Below are positions 45,686 to 55,525 of a stretch of 64,000 bases of DNA, one piece after another; the first letter of the stretch is position 1; each line of letters opens with the position of its first letter. Made by a program: the position numbers and the translations under genes. Under the pieces are notes generated by a model. The model had not been told where the DNA came from. It saw only the letters and a program-made list of their open reading frames with translations, and searched no databases. The stretch lies in NCBI GenBank assembly GCA_942493325.1, contig OW818689.1, positions 6,882,001 to 6,946,000 of the forward strand, in the 5' to 3' direction. This stretch comes from JAAFHB01 sp942493325. Lineage in GTDB: Bacteria; Bacteroidota; Bacteroidia; Bacteroidales; Prolixibacteraceae.

Positions 45686-47365
45686 CTAATACCCCTGTTT
45701 CTGTTGTAGCAACGTATTCGTAATCACATTTTTGTAATAATAGGGGAAGTGCCAGTAGGCCGTATTGCTTAAACGTGTTTTTATAGCCTCCCTTTGATTG
45801 GCAGGATACTTTTTAGCGACATACTCGCCAAGCCATGATTGATATCCGGAACGTTTGGCAAACCGTACAAGGTCAAACCAGCGCAATCCTTCGAAAGCTC
45901 CTTCGAGTGCCATTTCTTCGAGGATAAACCGGTTTACCTGTTTGACAGGATCTTCCCCATTCGTACTCATTTTAAAAGGCATACACCACACCCTGTACCG
46001 GGTACTTTCCACTCCTACGGCATCACCACCGTTCAGGTACATCAAGGCCTGGTAGGACATCCCCATGTTGTTTAGCATTTCGATGGTTTTCAGGAAAAAC
46101 GGACCTGTGCGATATAACAGAAACTGGGAGTCGTCGTTACTGTGTGCATTACCCTGAAGAATATTCCTGGCTACATATCTTGTATTAAGAAGGTACTTGA
46201 ATATCAGGGTATCCTGTCCGTCGATATGGTACGAAAAACCTTTTCCCCTGGTACTGTCACTCGGGCAGCCCTGAACCGGATATCCTTCGCTGTCGGAAAC
46301 ATAATTGTATCCGCGTGGATATAAATAATTAAAGTACAGACCCCTGTTTGTAATCTGGTAGGTAAGCAGCATCATCGGGGTTTTATCCCAGTTAACGATG
46401 GCATTTGTGCTTGGTTTGAGTGCATATACACCGCCGTTTTTATTGTTTGTCCAACGTTGAAGGCTATTCTTCTGTCCTTTGCTTCCATCGAAGTCAATGT
46501 AGAGACCCCACTCTTTGTAAAGTGCTTCGGGCATATAACCGTTGATTTTCTCGTACCAAAACCGCGGACTTAAACTGGGAGAGATTCCTCTGAGTGTTTC
46601 GTTGTCGCGTTCACCGAATGGCAACATGGGAAGTATGGTCTCCCATGCTTTGGGATAGTCACCCAAATAAAGGTAGATCTCCGAAAGCAGGAATCGGGCC
46701 GATTGGGCGGTAAACTGTGCCCGGGATAATATAATATCCGCCATACTGGATGTATTGGGCAACCTGGCTATTTGCAGCTGATCGAAATTGTCTGTTGCAT
46801 CTTTTAAAATATGTCCCAAAATAACCTCGCTTTGTTCGGGGGCTACAGCTGTAATCTGATCGACAGATGTTATGCTTGTGCTGATATAAGGGACATCTTC
46901 CCAAATCTTTATCAGTTGAAGATAGGTCCAGGCCCGGATGTATTTTATTTCGGCCACATCAAAACTATATCTTCCCATTCCGTAATTTACCCGGTCAACA
47001 TTCACAATATTTTCGATACCTGTCAATGCATTGTTACAGGCAACAATCAGTTTGTAAAAATTGGTGTAATCGGTGTAAGGATTTTGGGGAGTTACCCTGT
47101 TTTGAGCTATTTCGGCAATGTATTTGTCGGCACCCCGTGCTGCGACAACCAGGTCGCCCTGTGCTTCGCCTGCCAGGTATATCTGGTCAACCAGTGGTTG
47201 CATCATTCCGTAAAGTCCGGCAACAGCAGCGATGGCATCGTCTGCATTTTCGAAGCTTTGACCTGCAAGTACATAGCCTTCCGGATCAACAGTCATGAAG
47301 TCCTTGCACGAAAATGAGGTAACCAAAAGAATACCCAGCAGTGTGTATAATATTTTCTTTTTCAT
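45686..47365 (-). CDS. SusD/RagB-family starch-binding-like outer-membrane lipoprotein (2)
   Basis: This 559-aa protein has a lipoprotein signal with Cys20 in TSFSC. The SusD fold is recognised by the N-terminal segment SFENADDAIAAVAGLYG, helical TPR-like repeats through about 330, and the characteristic C-terminal block LEEMALEGAFEGLRWFDLVRF. SusD proteins cap the SusC channel and bind the target glycan (established). It follows its SusC partner by 69 bp. This pair is the second of two in the locus. Confidence 0.88.
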   Translation of the reverse strand: MKKKILYTLLGILLVTSFSCKDFMTVDPEGYVLAGQSFENADDAIAAVAGLYGMMQPLVDQIYLAGEAQGDLVVAARGADKYIAEIAQNRVTPQNPYTDYTNFYKLIVACNNALTGIENIVNVDRVNYGMGRYSFDVAEIKYIRAWTYLQLIKIWEDVPYISTSITSVDQITAVAPEQSEVILGHILKDATDNFDQLQIARLPNTSSMADIILSRAQFTAQSARFLLSEIYLYLGDYPKAWETILPMLPFGERDNETLRGISPSLSPRFWYEKINGYMPEALYKEWGLYIDFDGSKGQKNSLQRWTNNKNGGVYALKPSTNAIVNWDKTPMMLLTYQITNRGLYFNYLYPRGYNYVSDSEGYPVQGCPSDSTRGKGFSYHIDGQDTLIFKYLLNTRYVARNILQGNAHSNDDSQFLLYRTGPFFLKTIEMLNNMGMSYQALMYLNGGDAVGVESTRYRVWCMPFKMSTNGEDPVKQVNRFILEEMALEGAFEGLRWFDLVRFAKRSGYQSWLGEYVAKKYPANQREAIKTRLSNTAYWHFPYYYKNVITNTLLQQKQGY

Positions 47366-47434
47366 TCGTTTATTTTTTTTACTTATTTCGGAATTGAATA
47401 ATATTCAAAAATAGATGCGCGTTTATAAAGTGCT

Positions 47435-50400
47435 CTATAATCCAAGCTTGATTCCAACCATGAATATTCTGGACTGAGGATAATTTCCGAAATCGTAGCC
47501 CCTCGAGAATATACCTTGTCCTCCCGTTACTTCAGGATCCCAGCCAAGATAATTGGTAACGGTAAACAGGTTGTATCCCGAAATGTAGAATTGAGCTGAC
47601 CGCATAAAGCTGATTTGCTTTCCAATACTGTATGATAACGTCAATGACTTCATTTTTAAGTAAGAACCATCCTCGATGTAGGCGGATGAAGGTCGTCTGT
47701 CACCGGCCGGATCACCATACCGGATATTAGGAACCTTTGTGATGTCACCGTCGGTAGCCCAACGTCCCAAAACGGTAACCGATTGGTTTTGATACCCATT
47801 ACCGGTTTCAAGCTTCATCCGCAGAACATTAAGAATATCATTCCCATAGGCATAGGTGAAAACAGCATCCAGATCAAAATTTTTCCAGGACAGGCTTGTT
47901 GTAATTCCGCCGAAAAATTCAGGATTTGGATTTCCGATTACTGTCTTGTCAAGGTCATTGATGATCCCGTCATTTTTCAGGTCGGCATAATGAAAATCGC
48001 CGGCCTGGTATGGTATTCCTTTGTCATTGATCAGACCTGAGGCAGTCGCCTCTGCAGCAGTACTGAAAACACCCAGGTTTTCGTAACCATAAATAAGTCC
48101 GGCTACACCGCCGTTCTGAGCAATTGAAGTAAAACCGTTTAACCCGTCTATAACTGGTAATCCGAAAGGTAAATCGCTTATCTCATTCGTATTGGTAGCA
48201 ATGTTAACGTCTATCTTCCAGATAAGATTACCGGCATTTCCCAACGTATTGATGCCTAATTCGAAACCCTGGTTTTTTAGTGAACCCTGGTTGGCCCAGT
48301 AAAAATTCGAACCTTTGAGGTCATCTGTCACTTTTGGAACAAGAAGATTGGTAGTTTTGGTATTGTAATAATCGAACCTTATTTCCAGCGATTTTTTCAG
48401 TATTGAAAAATCAAACCCAATGTTGCGGTTGTCGGTTGTTTCCCATTGAATAGCCGGATTCCCGATGTTGGCAGGGGCAATACCCGGTTTGAAGGTATAA
48501 AAGTTCGACTCATACAGTGAATAACGCGCATTAACCGGGATACCCTGATTGGCAGTCAACCCCCATGAGACGCGCAGGGTAAATTCATCGATCAACGATA
48601 ATGACTGCATCCAGGGTTCAGCTTTTACTTTCCAGGTAAATCCTGTGTAGGGAAGAACTGCGAACGGAACCGATCCCATCTTCACGTTGGTATTCAACTG
48701 GTCGCCAAATTTTGACGATCCGTCCAGTCGAAGGCCTCCTTTCAGAAAGAATTTTTCACGAAAGATATAATCGGCGTTGGCAAAAACCGACAGGTTGTGA
48801 CTGGTTTCCGTAATGCCTGACATGGCCAGTTTCATTCCGTCTCCAAGTCCCTGAAAATCATCCGAAGTGGAATGAATCGTATAGCCATAGATGTTCGTAT
48901 AACTGGCTATTTCGATATTGTAACCGGTGAATGCCAGCAGGCGGTGGTTGGCATTGAGTTGTTTTTCGTAACTCAGCGTGTGTTCAATGCTGGCGAGCTG
49001 ATCAGTAATCAATTGTTCTTCTGATGTACGGTCGAAGCGGGGATCGTTGTTAACCGGGACTATCCCATTGGCAGGAGTGAAGCGGTCTTCTTCAATACCT
49101 TTGCGATCAAGAGCTAATGCGAATTTGGTTTTAAGCGATTTGGTGATTTCGAACTGGGCAAAGACATTTCCCAAAATCCAGGTGTTGAGGATTTCGTTTT
49201 TTACACCTTTAACCACCGCAAGTGGATTACTTAACTGATCGAATCCCGGCTGGCTCAGGAACGGGCCGTCGATGCCCTGATCCGATTTTTGATACGGGGC
49301 AAAAATGGAGGACTTCACAAGACTCAGATACAAGGGATTTGTACGTTCTTCATAACCCTGATCCATCAGATTTTTCTGTGTACGGCTTAATCCAACCCGC
49401 ATTCCTGCGGACAACTTTGGAGAAATCCTAAAGTCAAGATTGAACCGGGAGGTAAACCGGTTGCTGGAAATGCCCTGACCAACTCCTTCGGTATCGTTGT
49501 ATCCGACATTTAATGAATATTTCGAGGTCACATCACCTCCACGAAGGTTTAAATAATAATCCTGGGAAAGAGCATTTCGTGTTACTTCCTTCTGCCAGTT
49601 AGTATTGTTAGCATAGGTCCAGTATTCTCTCGTACTGGTATTGCTGTTGGTCAGAAAAGGGAACTGCTGATTGATCGCCTGCTGATTTAACCCTTTTCCG
49701 TAAAGTTTGAACGATAGGTAGGAAAGATATTCGGGAGAATTCATAACCGGCATTTCATCAAACCGTGATGAGATACTCTGCTGGGCAGATACATCAAGAA
49801 ACGATTTTCCGTTGGTCCCTTGTTTGGTTGTAATCACAATTGCTCCGTTTGATGCCCTTGTGCCGTAGATTCCGGCTGCCGAAGCATCACGCAGAACAGT
49901 TACCGACTCGATGTCTTTAACATTGATGTCTGCAAGATAGTTGTATGTATTTCCACGCGCGACCGAACCGTTAAATGATTGATTGATCACGGGCACTCCA
50001 TCAACTACAAGTAATGGGGTATTGGTGGTATACAACGAGCGGATGCCACGTATATTTAGCCGTGACCCTTCACCGGGTACACCCGAATTGGCACTGACCT
50101 CCAGACCCGGAACAGCTCCTTCAAGCATCTGGTAAATGTCGCGGTATTGAATAGTCTTGTCGTATCCTTTTGAAATAACAGCGTATGAACCATTCAGGTT
50201 TTTCTCGTTCATTGAATAATACGGCAACCGGACAACCGACTCGCCAATATCAAGCCCTTCAGGAACGAGCCTGACTGATACTTCTTTATTCCCGTTCAGG
50301 GAATATTCTTTGGTTTGATATCCGGGATAAGATACCACCAGCACTGAATAAACCGACTGTACCTGCAATTCAAATGTTCCTGCATCGGATGTTTCAGTGC

Positions 50401-50557
50401 TGACGCCCTCCGACCCTTTTATGCTGACATTTGTTTTGGCAATGGGTTCTGAAGTTAAAAAGTCAATAACTGACCCTTTTATTGTCGTGGTTTCCTGTGC
50501 ATATGTTGACAGAGAAGTCAGCAGGAATGCAATCAAAACGGAAGCATATTTTATCAT
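47435..50557 (-). CDS. SusC/RagA-family TonB-dependent transporter (2)
   Basis: The start is taken at the ATG at 50557, which gives a signal peptide IKYASVLIAFLLTSLSTYAQ; an upstream ATG (50611) would precede it by 18 residues. The roughly 1040-aa protein has an N-terminal carboxypeptidase-D-regulatory-like domain (TIKGSVIDF...). A TonB plug follows, with the SusC signature LNIRGIRSL...PLLVVDGVP and RDASAAGIYGTRASNGAIVITTKQG. The long outer-membrane barrel ends in MVGIKLGL. It imports the oligosaccharide with SusD. The plug start SMNEKNLNGSYAVI differs from the other SusC in this locus, so the two pairs may import different products. Confidence 0.9.
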   Translation of the reverse strand: MIKYASVLIAFLLTSLSTYAQETTTIKGSVIDFLTSEPIAKTNVSIKGSEGVSTETSDAGTFELQVQSVYSVLVVSYPGYQTKEYSLNGNKEVSVRLVPEGLDIGESVVRLPYYSMNEKNLNGSYAVISKGYDKTIQYRDIYQMLEGAVPGLEVSANSGVPGEGSRLNIRGIRSLYTTNTPLLVVDGVPVINQSFNGSVARGNTYNYLADINVKDIESVTVLRDASAAGIYGTRASNGAIVITTKQGTNGKSFLDVSAQQSISSRFDEMPVMNSPEYLSYLSFKLYGKGLNQQAINQQFPFLTNSNTSTREYWTYANNTNWQKEVTRNALSQDYYLNLRGGDVTSKYSLNVGYNDTEGVGQGISSNRFTSRFNLDFRISPKLSAGMRVGLSRTQKNLMDQGYEERTNPLYLSLVKSSIFAPYQKSDQGIDGPFLSQPGFDQLSNPLAVVKGVKNEILNTWILGNVFAQFEITKSLKTKFALALDRKGIEEDRFTPANGIVPVNNDPRFDRTSEEQLITDQLASIEHTLSYEKQLNANHRLLAFTGYNIEIASYTNIYGYTIHSTSDDFQGLGDGMKLAMSGITETSHNLSVFANADYIFREKFFLKGGLRLDGSSKFGDQLNTNVKMGSVPFAVLPYTGFTWKVKAEPWMQSLSLIDEFTLRVSWGLTANQGIPVNARYSLYESNFYTFKPGIAPANIGNPAIQWETTDNRNIGFDFSILKKSLEIRFDYYNTKTTNLLVPKVTDDLKGSNFYWANQGSLKNQGFELGINTLGNAGNLIWKIDVNIATNTNEISDLPFGLPVIDGLNGFTSIAQNGGVAGLIYGYENLGVFSTAAEATASGLINDKGIPYQAGDFHYADLKNDGIINDLDKTVIGNPNPEFFGGITTSLSWKNFDLDAVFTYAYGNDILNVLRMKLETGNGYQNQSVTVLGRWATDGDITKVPNIRYGDPAGDRRPSSAYIEDGSYLKMKSLTLSYSIGKQISFMRSAQFYISGYNLFTVTNYLGWDPEVTGGQGIFSRGYDFGNYPQSRIFMVGIKLGL

Positions 50558-50630
50558 AATGTGTTTTTTAAAGGCATTACACCTACATTTTTCACTCATA
50601 ACTTTATTCATTGTTCTAAGATGACAGTAA

Positions 50631-52244
50631 TCAAGGTGCCGTTACAGGCTCCAGTCTAAGGAAATCTACACAAAAGCCGTATTGATTAAAAGTGACGGGA
50701 TTTGAATTCACACAGGTGAATTTAATCTGTACCGGTCCATGATTGATCACATTGATTGTACCAATATCTTTGGCGACATATAGCAAGGCTCGACTATTGT
50801 ATTGCGTTGAAGTATTCAGATCTTGTATCAATTGCTGGCTTCCGTAACTTGCATTGACCATGCCATTGTTTGAATGGGGAAAATAGCCAAGAACCACTTT
50901 ATAATAACCTTTGGCTGCATACGGTATGATAAAATCAATCATTGCTCCAACTTTGGTAAAATTAAACCGGGTATACGTGCCGGAGAAAGTTCTGTCAGTT
51001 GTTGTAACACTTATTTCGTAAGGAGGATTGGCTGCAGTTGTAGTAATTGAAGTGACTACTGCCGGATTGTTATTTGCCTCATTCGAATAGATAATATTGG
51101 GATTCGGAATAGTGATCAGCGGATCAACCGGACCCGGTACCCTGGGTGTTGGAAGGAACATAACCTCTTTGCGGTAAAACAGTTCAGGAACCGTAACCTC
51201 ATCGAGAATGTAGTAATATCCATTGCTGGCAACTTTTGCATCGGTTTTAACCTGGCTTTTTGCTACCTGAATATTACCTCCGAGAATGTTGGTAAAGCTG
51301 TTATCGGCTGCCAAACCCGGAATCTCACCACGGGTCATTACAGATTTGAACAGATCATTCAGCAGGACAACAGTATCTCCTTCATATTCAACGAATTTTT
51401 TGAAAAAACGTCCTCCGACAAGTGTGTCACCATGGTTTTTCCCCAGGCGCGGCGCAATCATATCTGTCCGTCCGCCTTTAGCGATCAGCATACCTGCCAA
51501 AACTTTACTAACCGCATTATTTGAAGGAAAAAATCCGGTAGTTAAAATGTTTTCATCCTGTGGCCGGGCAATTGATAAATACGCCGAAAATTGAATATAA
51601 TTGACCGGAGCCTGGTAAATAGGCACATTTAAGGTGTCGAACCCAATTTTTACATTATTTACCGGATCTATTATCGCTTTATAACTTGAACTGATAAAAT
51701 TTTTGAATGAAGTTAAATCAGGATTCGCAAAAATGATTTCATGGAGATTCGGAACAGGTAAAATCATTTTTTCGGTTTCGTAGATTAAACCGTTAGCTGT
51801 CCGGGTTCCGCCATCTGTTATCCGAAGGTTATTGACTGTGTAGCCTTGAGTTCCATGGGCAAATTTCAGCAACTTACCGGAAATTCCCGGTAGGCTGCTG
51901 TTATTCATCCCCTCTTCGTACACCGCCGAAGGAACTATATGCATTCCCATGATTTTTTTCAGTGCCACAAGGTCTGTAACTGTATCGACACCTGCAAAGG
52001 CCCCGTTTTTAAGCGCAAAGACGGTATATAAATTTGGCTTGCGCAGTATTGAGTCATACCGTGCTTTTTTGAGAAGACTGGTAAATTCCCTGTAGCCGGT
52101 ATTTTTCGATAAAATATCAAAGGTGTTACCACTGACCGCATAATCAGGCCTTACATAATAGTCATCCCAGTTTTTTTCTGCACACGAGTAGAACAGTAGG
52201 ATCAGCAGTCCTGTCAGGATCTTATTTAGTATTGTTTTTTTCAT
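50631..52244 (-). CDS. Fasciclin-domain (FAS1) lipoprotein (3)
   Basis: This 537-aa protein has a lipoprotein signal (LLFYSC). Two FAS1-type domains have the usual H1/H2 motifs in variant form: LYTVFALKNGAF (about 72-83) and TTGFFPSNNAVSKVL (about 230). A beta-sandwich C-terminal domain (about 395-537) looks like a carbohydrate-binding module. FAS1 domains mediate adhesion in many organisms. In PULs they are seen next to SusC/SusD, presumably as surface binding proteins. The gene lies between another FAS1 gene (9 bp) and the second SusC. Confidence 0.78.
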   Translation of the reverse strand: MKKTILNKILTGLLILLFYSCAEKNWDDYYVRPDYAVSGNTFDILSKNTGYREFTSLLKKARYDSILRKPNLYTVFALKNGAFAGVDTVTDLVALKKIMGMHIVPSAVYEEGMNNSSLPGISGKLLKFAHGTQGYTVNNLRITDGGTRTANGLIYETEKMILPVPNLHEIIFANPDLTSFKNFISSSYKAIIDPVNNVKIGFDTLNVPIYQAPVNYIQFSAYLSIARPQDENILTTGFFPSNNAVSKVLAGMLIAKGGRTDMIAPRLGKNHGDTLVGGRFFKKFVEYEGDTVVLLNDLFKSVMTRGEIPGLAADNSFTNILGGNIQVAKSQVKTDAKVASNGYYYILDEVTVPELFYRKEVMFLPTPRVPGPVDPLITIPNPNIIYSNEANNNPAVVTSITTTAANPPYEISVTTTDRTFSGTYTRFNFTKVGAMIDFIIPYAAKGYYKVVLGYFPHSNNGMVNASYGSQQLIQDLNTSTQYNSRALLYVAKDIGTINVINHGPVQIKFTCVNSNPVTFNQYGFCVDFLRLEPVTAP

Positions 52245-52253
52245 TTTCGCTAA

Positions 52254-53918
52254 TTATTTGATTGGCCTTAATTCCAAAGTATACCACGCTGTATAATTCG
52301 TACCGGGGTTGGGCATATACAATTTAAACTTATGAGATGACATCTCAGTAAATTTCTTGACTCCAATTTGCCTGATGTTTTTGCAATCCGTTCCGCAAAC
52401 TGTATTACCAAATGCATCAGGGCTTTTGGTCATATCGATCAGGCTGCCCAGCTTTTCGTCGTCCCAGTAATACTGTACAAAATAATTCAGGTTCGTCGAC
52501 CTCCGGCATGTAATCCAGATGCTGTAGGTTCCCTTGAAGACCGGTTTGGTTGTCAATTCGATCGAATAGGAAGAAGGGTTGTTATTTACCACCACACAAT
52601 AATCCAGAAAGACGTTTGCCGGCCATGAGGCTGTGATCGTTCCTGTCATGTTGCCTTCCCATTTTAACCACCATACGGCTTGCTGACTTACCGGGTCGTT
52701 GTTGAGAACATCGAACAGATCGGTAATGTTTTTAGTCTCTCCGCTTGGCAAGGTGATCATCCGGTCATCAGGCTCCCCGGCAAAACGGGTGACCAGCAAC
52801 ACCGCTGGCGGGTTATAAATATCCAGTATCGATTCAATGGAATGTACAATGCCGTTTTTCGTAATCTTGTTACTTTGGTTAAGAGCCATCGTCACCTTGG
52901 GATAGGAAAAAACAGTGTCGTTTTTTCCGGTAACCGGATTAAAGGTGACCTGCTCAATCTTTTTGTGGGCGTTAATTGAAATGCCGGGTTTAATATTAAA
53001 AATCAGGAACGCCCCTTTATTAAAAGTCTCCATATAATCGCTCCTCACGTCCGAAATAAAATATCTGCGACCAAGAGTATGATAGCGCACAAACATATTC
53101 AGAGAATCAGCAAGACTGGAGTAGCTTTTTGTGGTATTGTAAGTATCGGAATACTTTTGGGCCAGATCGTCAAACGAATTAATCCCTTCTTTCTTCAGAA
53201 CATCATTGGCTTCAAGAAACACTGTACGCCATTTGACCGACGGTTTGCCTGAATTAAGGTTCAGCGGATCGTAAACTACTTTGTTCAAAATAGCGGTGTC
53301 GTTTCCTGTTTTTTCGAAAGCCTCAACCATAATGGAATATTGTGGTTGCGTTTTCAACCAGGCATATAAGGTCATTGTAGGTGGTTCCAGCACATTATCA
53401 ACCACATGAACGACTCCGTTGGTAACAGGAATATCGAGGCTGTCAACTTTTACCGAACCATTCAGAATTGTACTTTTAACACCCTGTGTGATATCCATTT
53501 GAATGAAATTTCCTTCAATTGTTGTTGTTGCCAGCGAACCCGATATGAAGAAACCTGAAGTATAGGTTTTGCTGTACAAATGATAACGCAGAATTGAGCT
53601 TAACTCCTCGTCAGGGATATCCGTGATTTTGGAAACATTCCGGCGCTGGAGTAACTTATTGAAGGCATCGTTGGTTGGCGCAAAAATGGTAACTGTTCCA
53701 TAAAGATTTAAGGATTCGGCCAACTTTGTTTTCTCCAGGGCTTCAACCAAAATTGAATAGGAGGGATTACCTTTCAGATAAACCATGATCGTCTTGCTGT
53801 TGGTTTCAAGTTGCAAATTACTGTTAAGGGATTCTTTGCAATAGAGGATACTCAACATAACCAGTCCGGCAAGAAAAAACCTGAAAATATTTTTCATTTT
53901 TATCATAGCAATTTTCAT
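52254..53918 (-). CDS. Fasciclin-domain (FAS1) lipoprotein (2)
   Basis: This 554-aa protein has a lipoprotein signal (SILYC) with several Met starts close together. FAS1 domain 1 contains VTIFAPTNDAFNKLL (about 76-90) and NGVVHVVDNVLEPP. A second FAS1-like domain follows at about 180-390, with NGIVHSIESILDIY. The C-terminal beta domain (about 410-554) contains ITCRRSTNLNYFVQYYW and resembles the same part of the next FAS1 gene. It lies 6 bp after the first SusD stop and 9 bp before the next gene, so it is in the same operon. Surface location and glycan binding are inferred. Confidence 0.8.
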   Translation of the reverse strand: MKIAMIKMKNIFRFFLAGLVMLSILYCKESLNSNLQLETNSKTIMVYLKGNPSYSILVEALEKTKLAESLNLYGTVTIFAPTNDAFNKLLQRRNVSKITDIPDEELSSILRYHLYSKTYTSGFFISGSLATTTIEGNFIQMDITQGVKSTILNGSVKVDSLDIPVTNGVVHVVDNVLEPPTMTLYAWLKTQPQYSIMVEAFEKTGNDTAILNKVVYDPLNLNSGKPSVKWRTVFLEANDVLKKEGINSFDDLAQKYSDTYNTTKSYSSLADSLNMFVRYHTLGRRYFISDVRSDYMETFNKGAFLIFNIKPGISINAHKKIEQVTFNPVTGKNDTVFSYPKVTMALNQSNKITKNGIVHSIESILDIYNPPAVLLVTRFAGEPDDRMITLPSGETKNITDLFDVLNNDPVSQQAVWWLKWEGNMTGTITASWPANVFLDYCVVVNNNPSSYSIELTTKPVFKGTYSIWITCRRSTNLNYFVQYYWDDEKLGSLIDMTKSPDAFGNTVCGTDCKNIRQIGVKKFTEMSSHKFKLYMPNPGTNYTAWYTLELRPIK

Positions 53919-53924
53919 GTTAGA

Positions 53925-55496
53925 TTATTCGTAATAAGGGTTTTGTACCAGATTTGGATTTACTGATAATGCCTCGGCATTGAGTGGCAAGTACCAACTT
54001 TCCGGATTGCTGACCCTGGGGCCAATGACCAATTGAATAACTCCACTGAAGGCATTAACAACCCTGTCGACCAGCAAATTTTTGTCTGTAAAATTATTAC
54101 GCGAACCAAACCTGACCAGCTCGAACCAACGTTTACCTTCACCGAGGAATTCACGTCCTCTTTCGTCGAGCAAAAGATTATCCAATTCGTAGGTGGTTGT
54201 TGCAATGGCTTTGGTATAATTGCTGATTCCGGATGCTCTGAATCTTAGCATGTTGATCAATTCGCATGCTTCATTTAACCGGGCAGCATCGTCTTTATAC
54301 CGATGACCCAGAGCTTCCGCCTTCATGAGCAAAATTTCGGGATAACGATAAAAAATCCATCGTGCATCCTTTGTGGCGCTTGAATATTTACCTATAAACC
54401 GCGAGGCAGCTATATATCCCACGACTGGTCCTGCAGGTGGATAGGGACCTTTAGGCACGACAGATCCCCGGTAGTCGAGAAAGTTGAGTGAATTAAACAA
54501 ATCATCGGTTGGGGCAGCTACCATAAAATAACCTGTCGAGGTGAACCAGGAATATAAATTATTCGTCTGGCTGTTGACCTGATAATTGCTGTACGTTTCG
54601 AAAATCGACTCTTCCGTATTTCCGACCGTATAAATTGATCCAAAGGACATGCCCGGTATCATTGAGTATTTGCCCGAATTTATCACCCCGTTACAATTGC
54701 TGATCACCTTATCATAAAGGGCATTATTGGCCGCTTCGTTTTGACCCATTGAAGCAATGGTCAGATAGACATCGGCCAGTACGGTCATTGCCGTATTTTT
54801 GGTTGCTCTGCAACGACTGTATTGCTGGTTGCTGTACCATACCGGCAGTTTAAGTTTTGCCATTTCAAGATCTTTGACGATCTGTGCGCTTAAGGTGTCA
54901 ACCGGAACCTTCGGAACGTTGTAATCCTGGAGGTCGGTTTCAGAAGGTTCCAACACCAGGGGGACTTCCTTAAAAGTCCGCAATAACCAGAAATAGGCAT
55001 AGGCACGTAAAAAATATGCTTCACCCATCAGGTTGGCTTCGTCTTCTGCAGTAAATGCCGGATCTTTTGCTCTTACTCCGGGTATATACTTAATTGCCTG
55101 GTTGGCTTGATTTATTATTTTGTAGAACGCAGTGTATTTGGTTGTCACATCACCTGCTGCGACACTCAGGTTATCAACATTTTCCTTCTGTATTTGGTCC
55201 GCTGGCATTTTGCCCGCGTTGCTTGCCAGCAGTTCTCCACGCATTTCACCCCAGAAGATATAACTCTCAACAGGCGAAATGGCCTTGTCTGACATATTCC
55301 CGGTGGTAAAATTATAGCTGGTCGATCCCAGGTTGGAATAAATCCCCGCTATGGCCGCAACACTTTGATCCTTTGATAACCAGAACTCTCCAAACTGCAG
55401 CTTTCCCTGAGGGGGGACATCCAGCAGATTGTTGCACGAAATACTTCCGACAGCTAAAGCTATAATTGCCAGAAATCTATTATTTCTAATTTTCAT
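53925..55496 (-). CDS. SusD/RagB-family outer-membrane lipoprotein (1)
   Basis: This 523-aa protein has a lipoprotein signal (VGSISC). SusD features are the N-terminal FGEFWLSKDQSVAAIAGIYSNL, helical TPR-like core with RAYAYFWLLRTFKEVPL, and the C-terminal LLDERGREFLGEGKRWFELVRFG block. It starts 29 bp after the first SusC stop and is followed by a FAS1 lipoprotein at 6 bp. It binds the target glycan together with SusC (family knowledge). Confidence 0.9.
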   Translation of the reverse strand: MKIRNNRFLAIIALAVGSISCNNLLDVPPQGKLQFGEFWLSKDQSVAAIAGIYSNLGSTSYNFTTGNMSDKAISPVESYIFWGEMRGELLASNAGKMPADQIQKENVDNLSVAAGDVTTKYTAFYKIINQANQAIKYIPGVRAKDPAFTAEDEANLMGEAYFLRAYAYFWLLRTFKEVPLVLEPSETDLQDYNVPKVPVDTLSAQIVKDLEMAKLKLPVWYSNQQYSRCRATKNTAMTVLADVYLTIASMGQNEAANNALYDKVISNCNGVINSGKYSMIPGMSFGSIYTVGNTEESIFETYSNYQVNSQTNNLYSWFTSTGYFMVAAPTDDLFNSLNFLDYRGSVVPKGPYPPAGPVVGYIAASRFIGKYSSATKDARWIFYRYPEILLMKAEALGHRYKDDAARLNEACELINMLRFRASGISNYTKAIATTTYELDNLLLDERGREFLGEGKRWFELVRFGSRNNFTDKNLLVDRVVNAFSGVIQLVIGPRVSNPESWYLPLNAEALSVNPNLVQNPYYE

Positions 55497-55525
55497 CGTT
55501 TGGTCTTTTATTTTGTACTTAATTG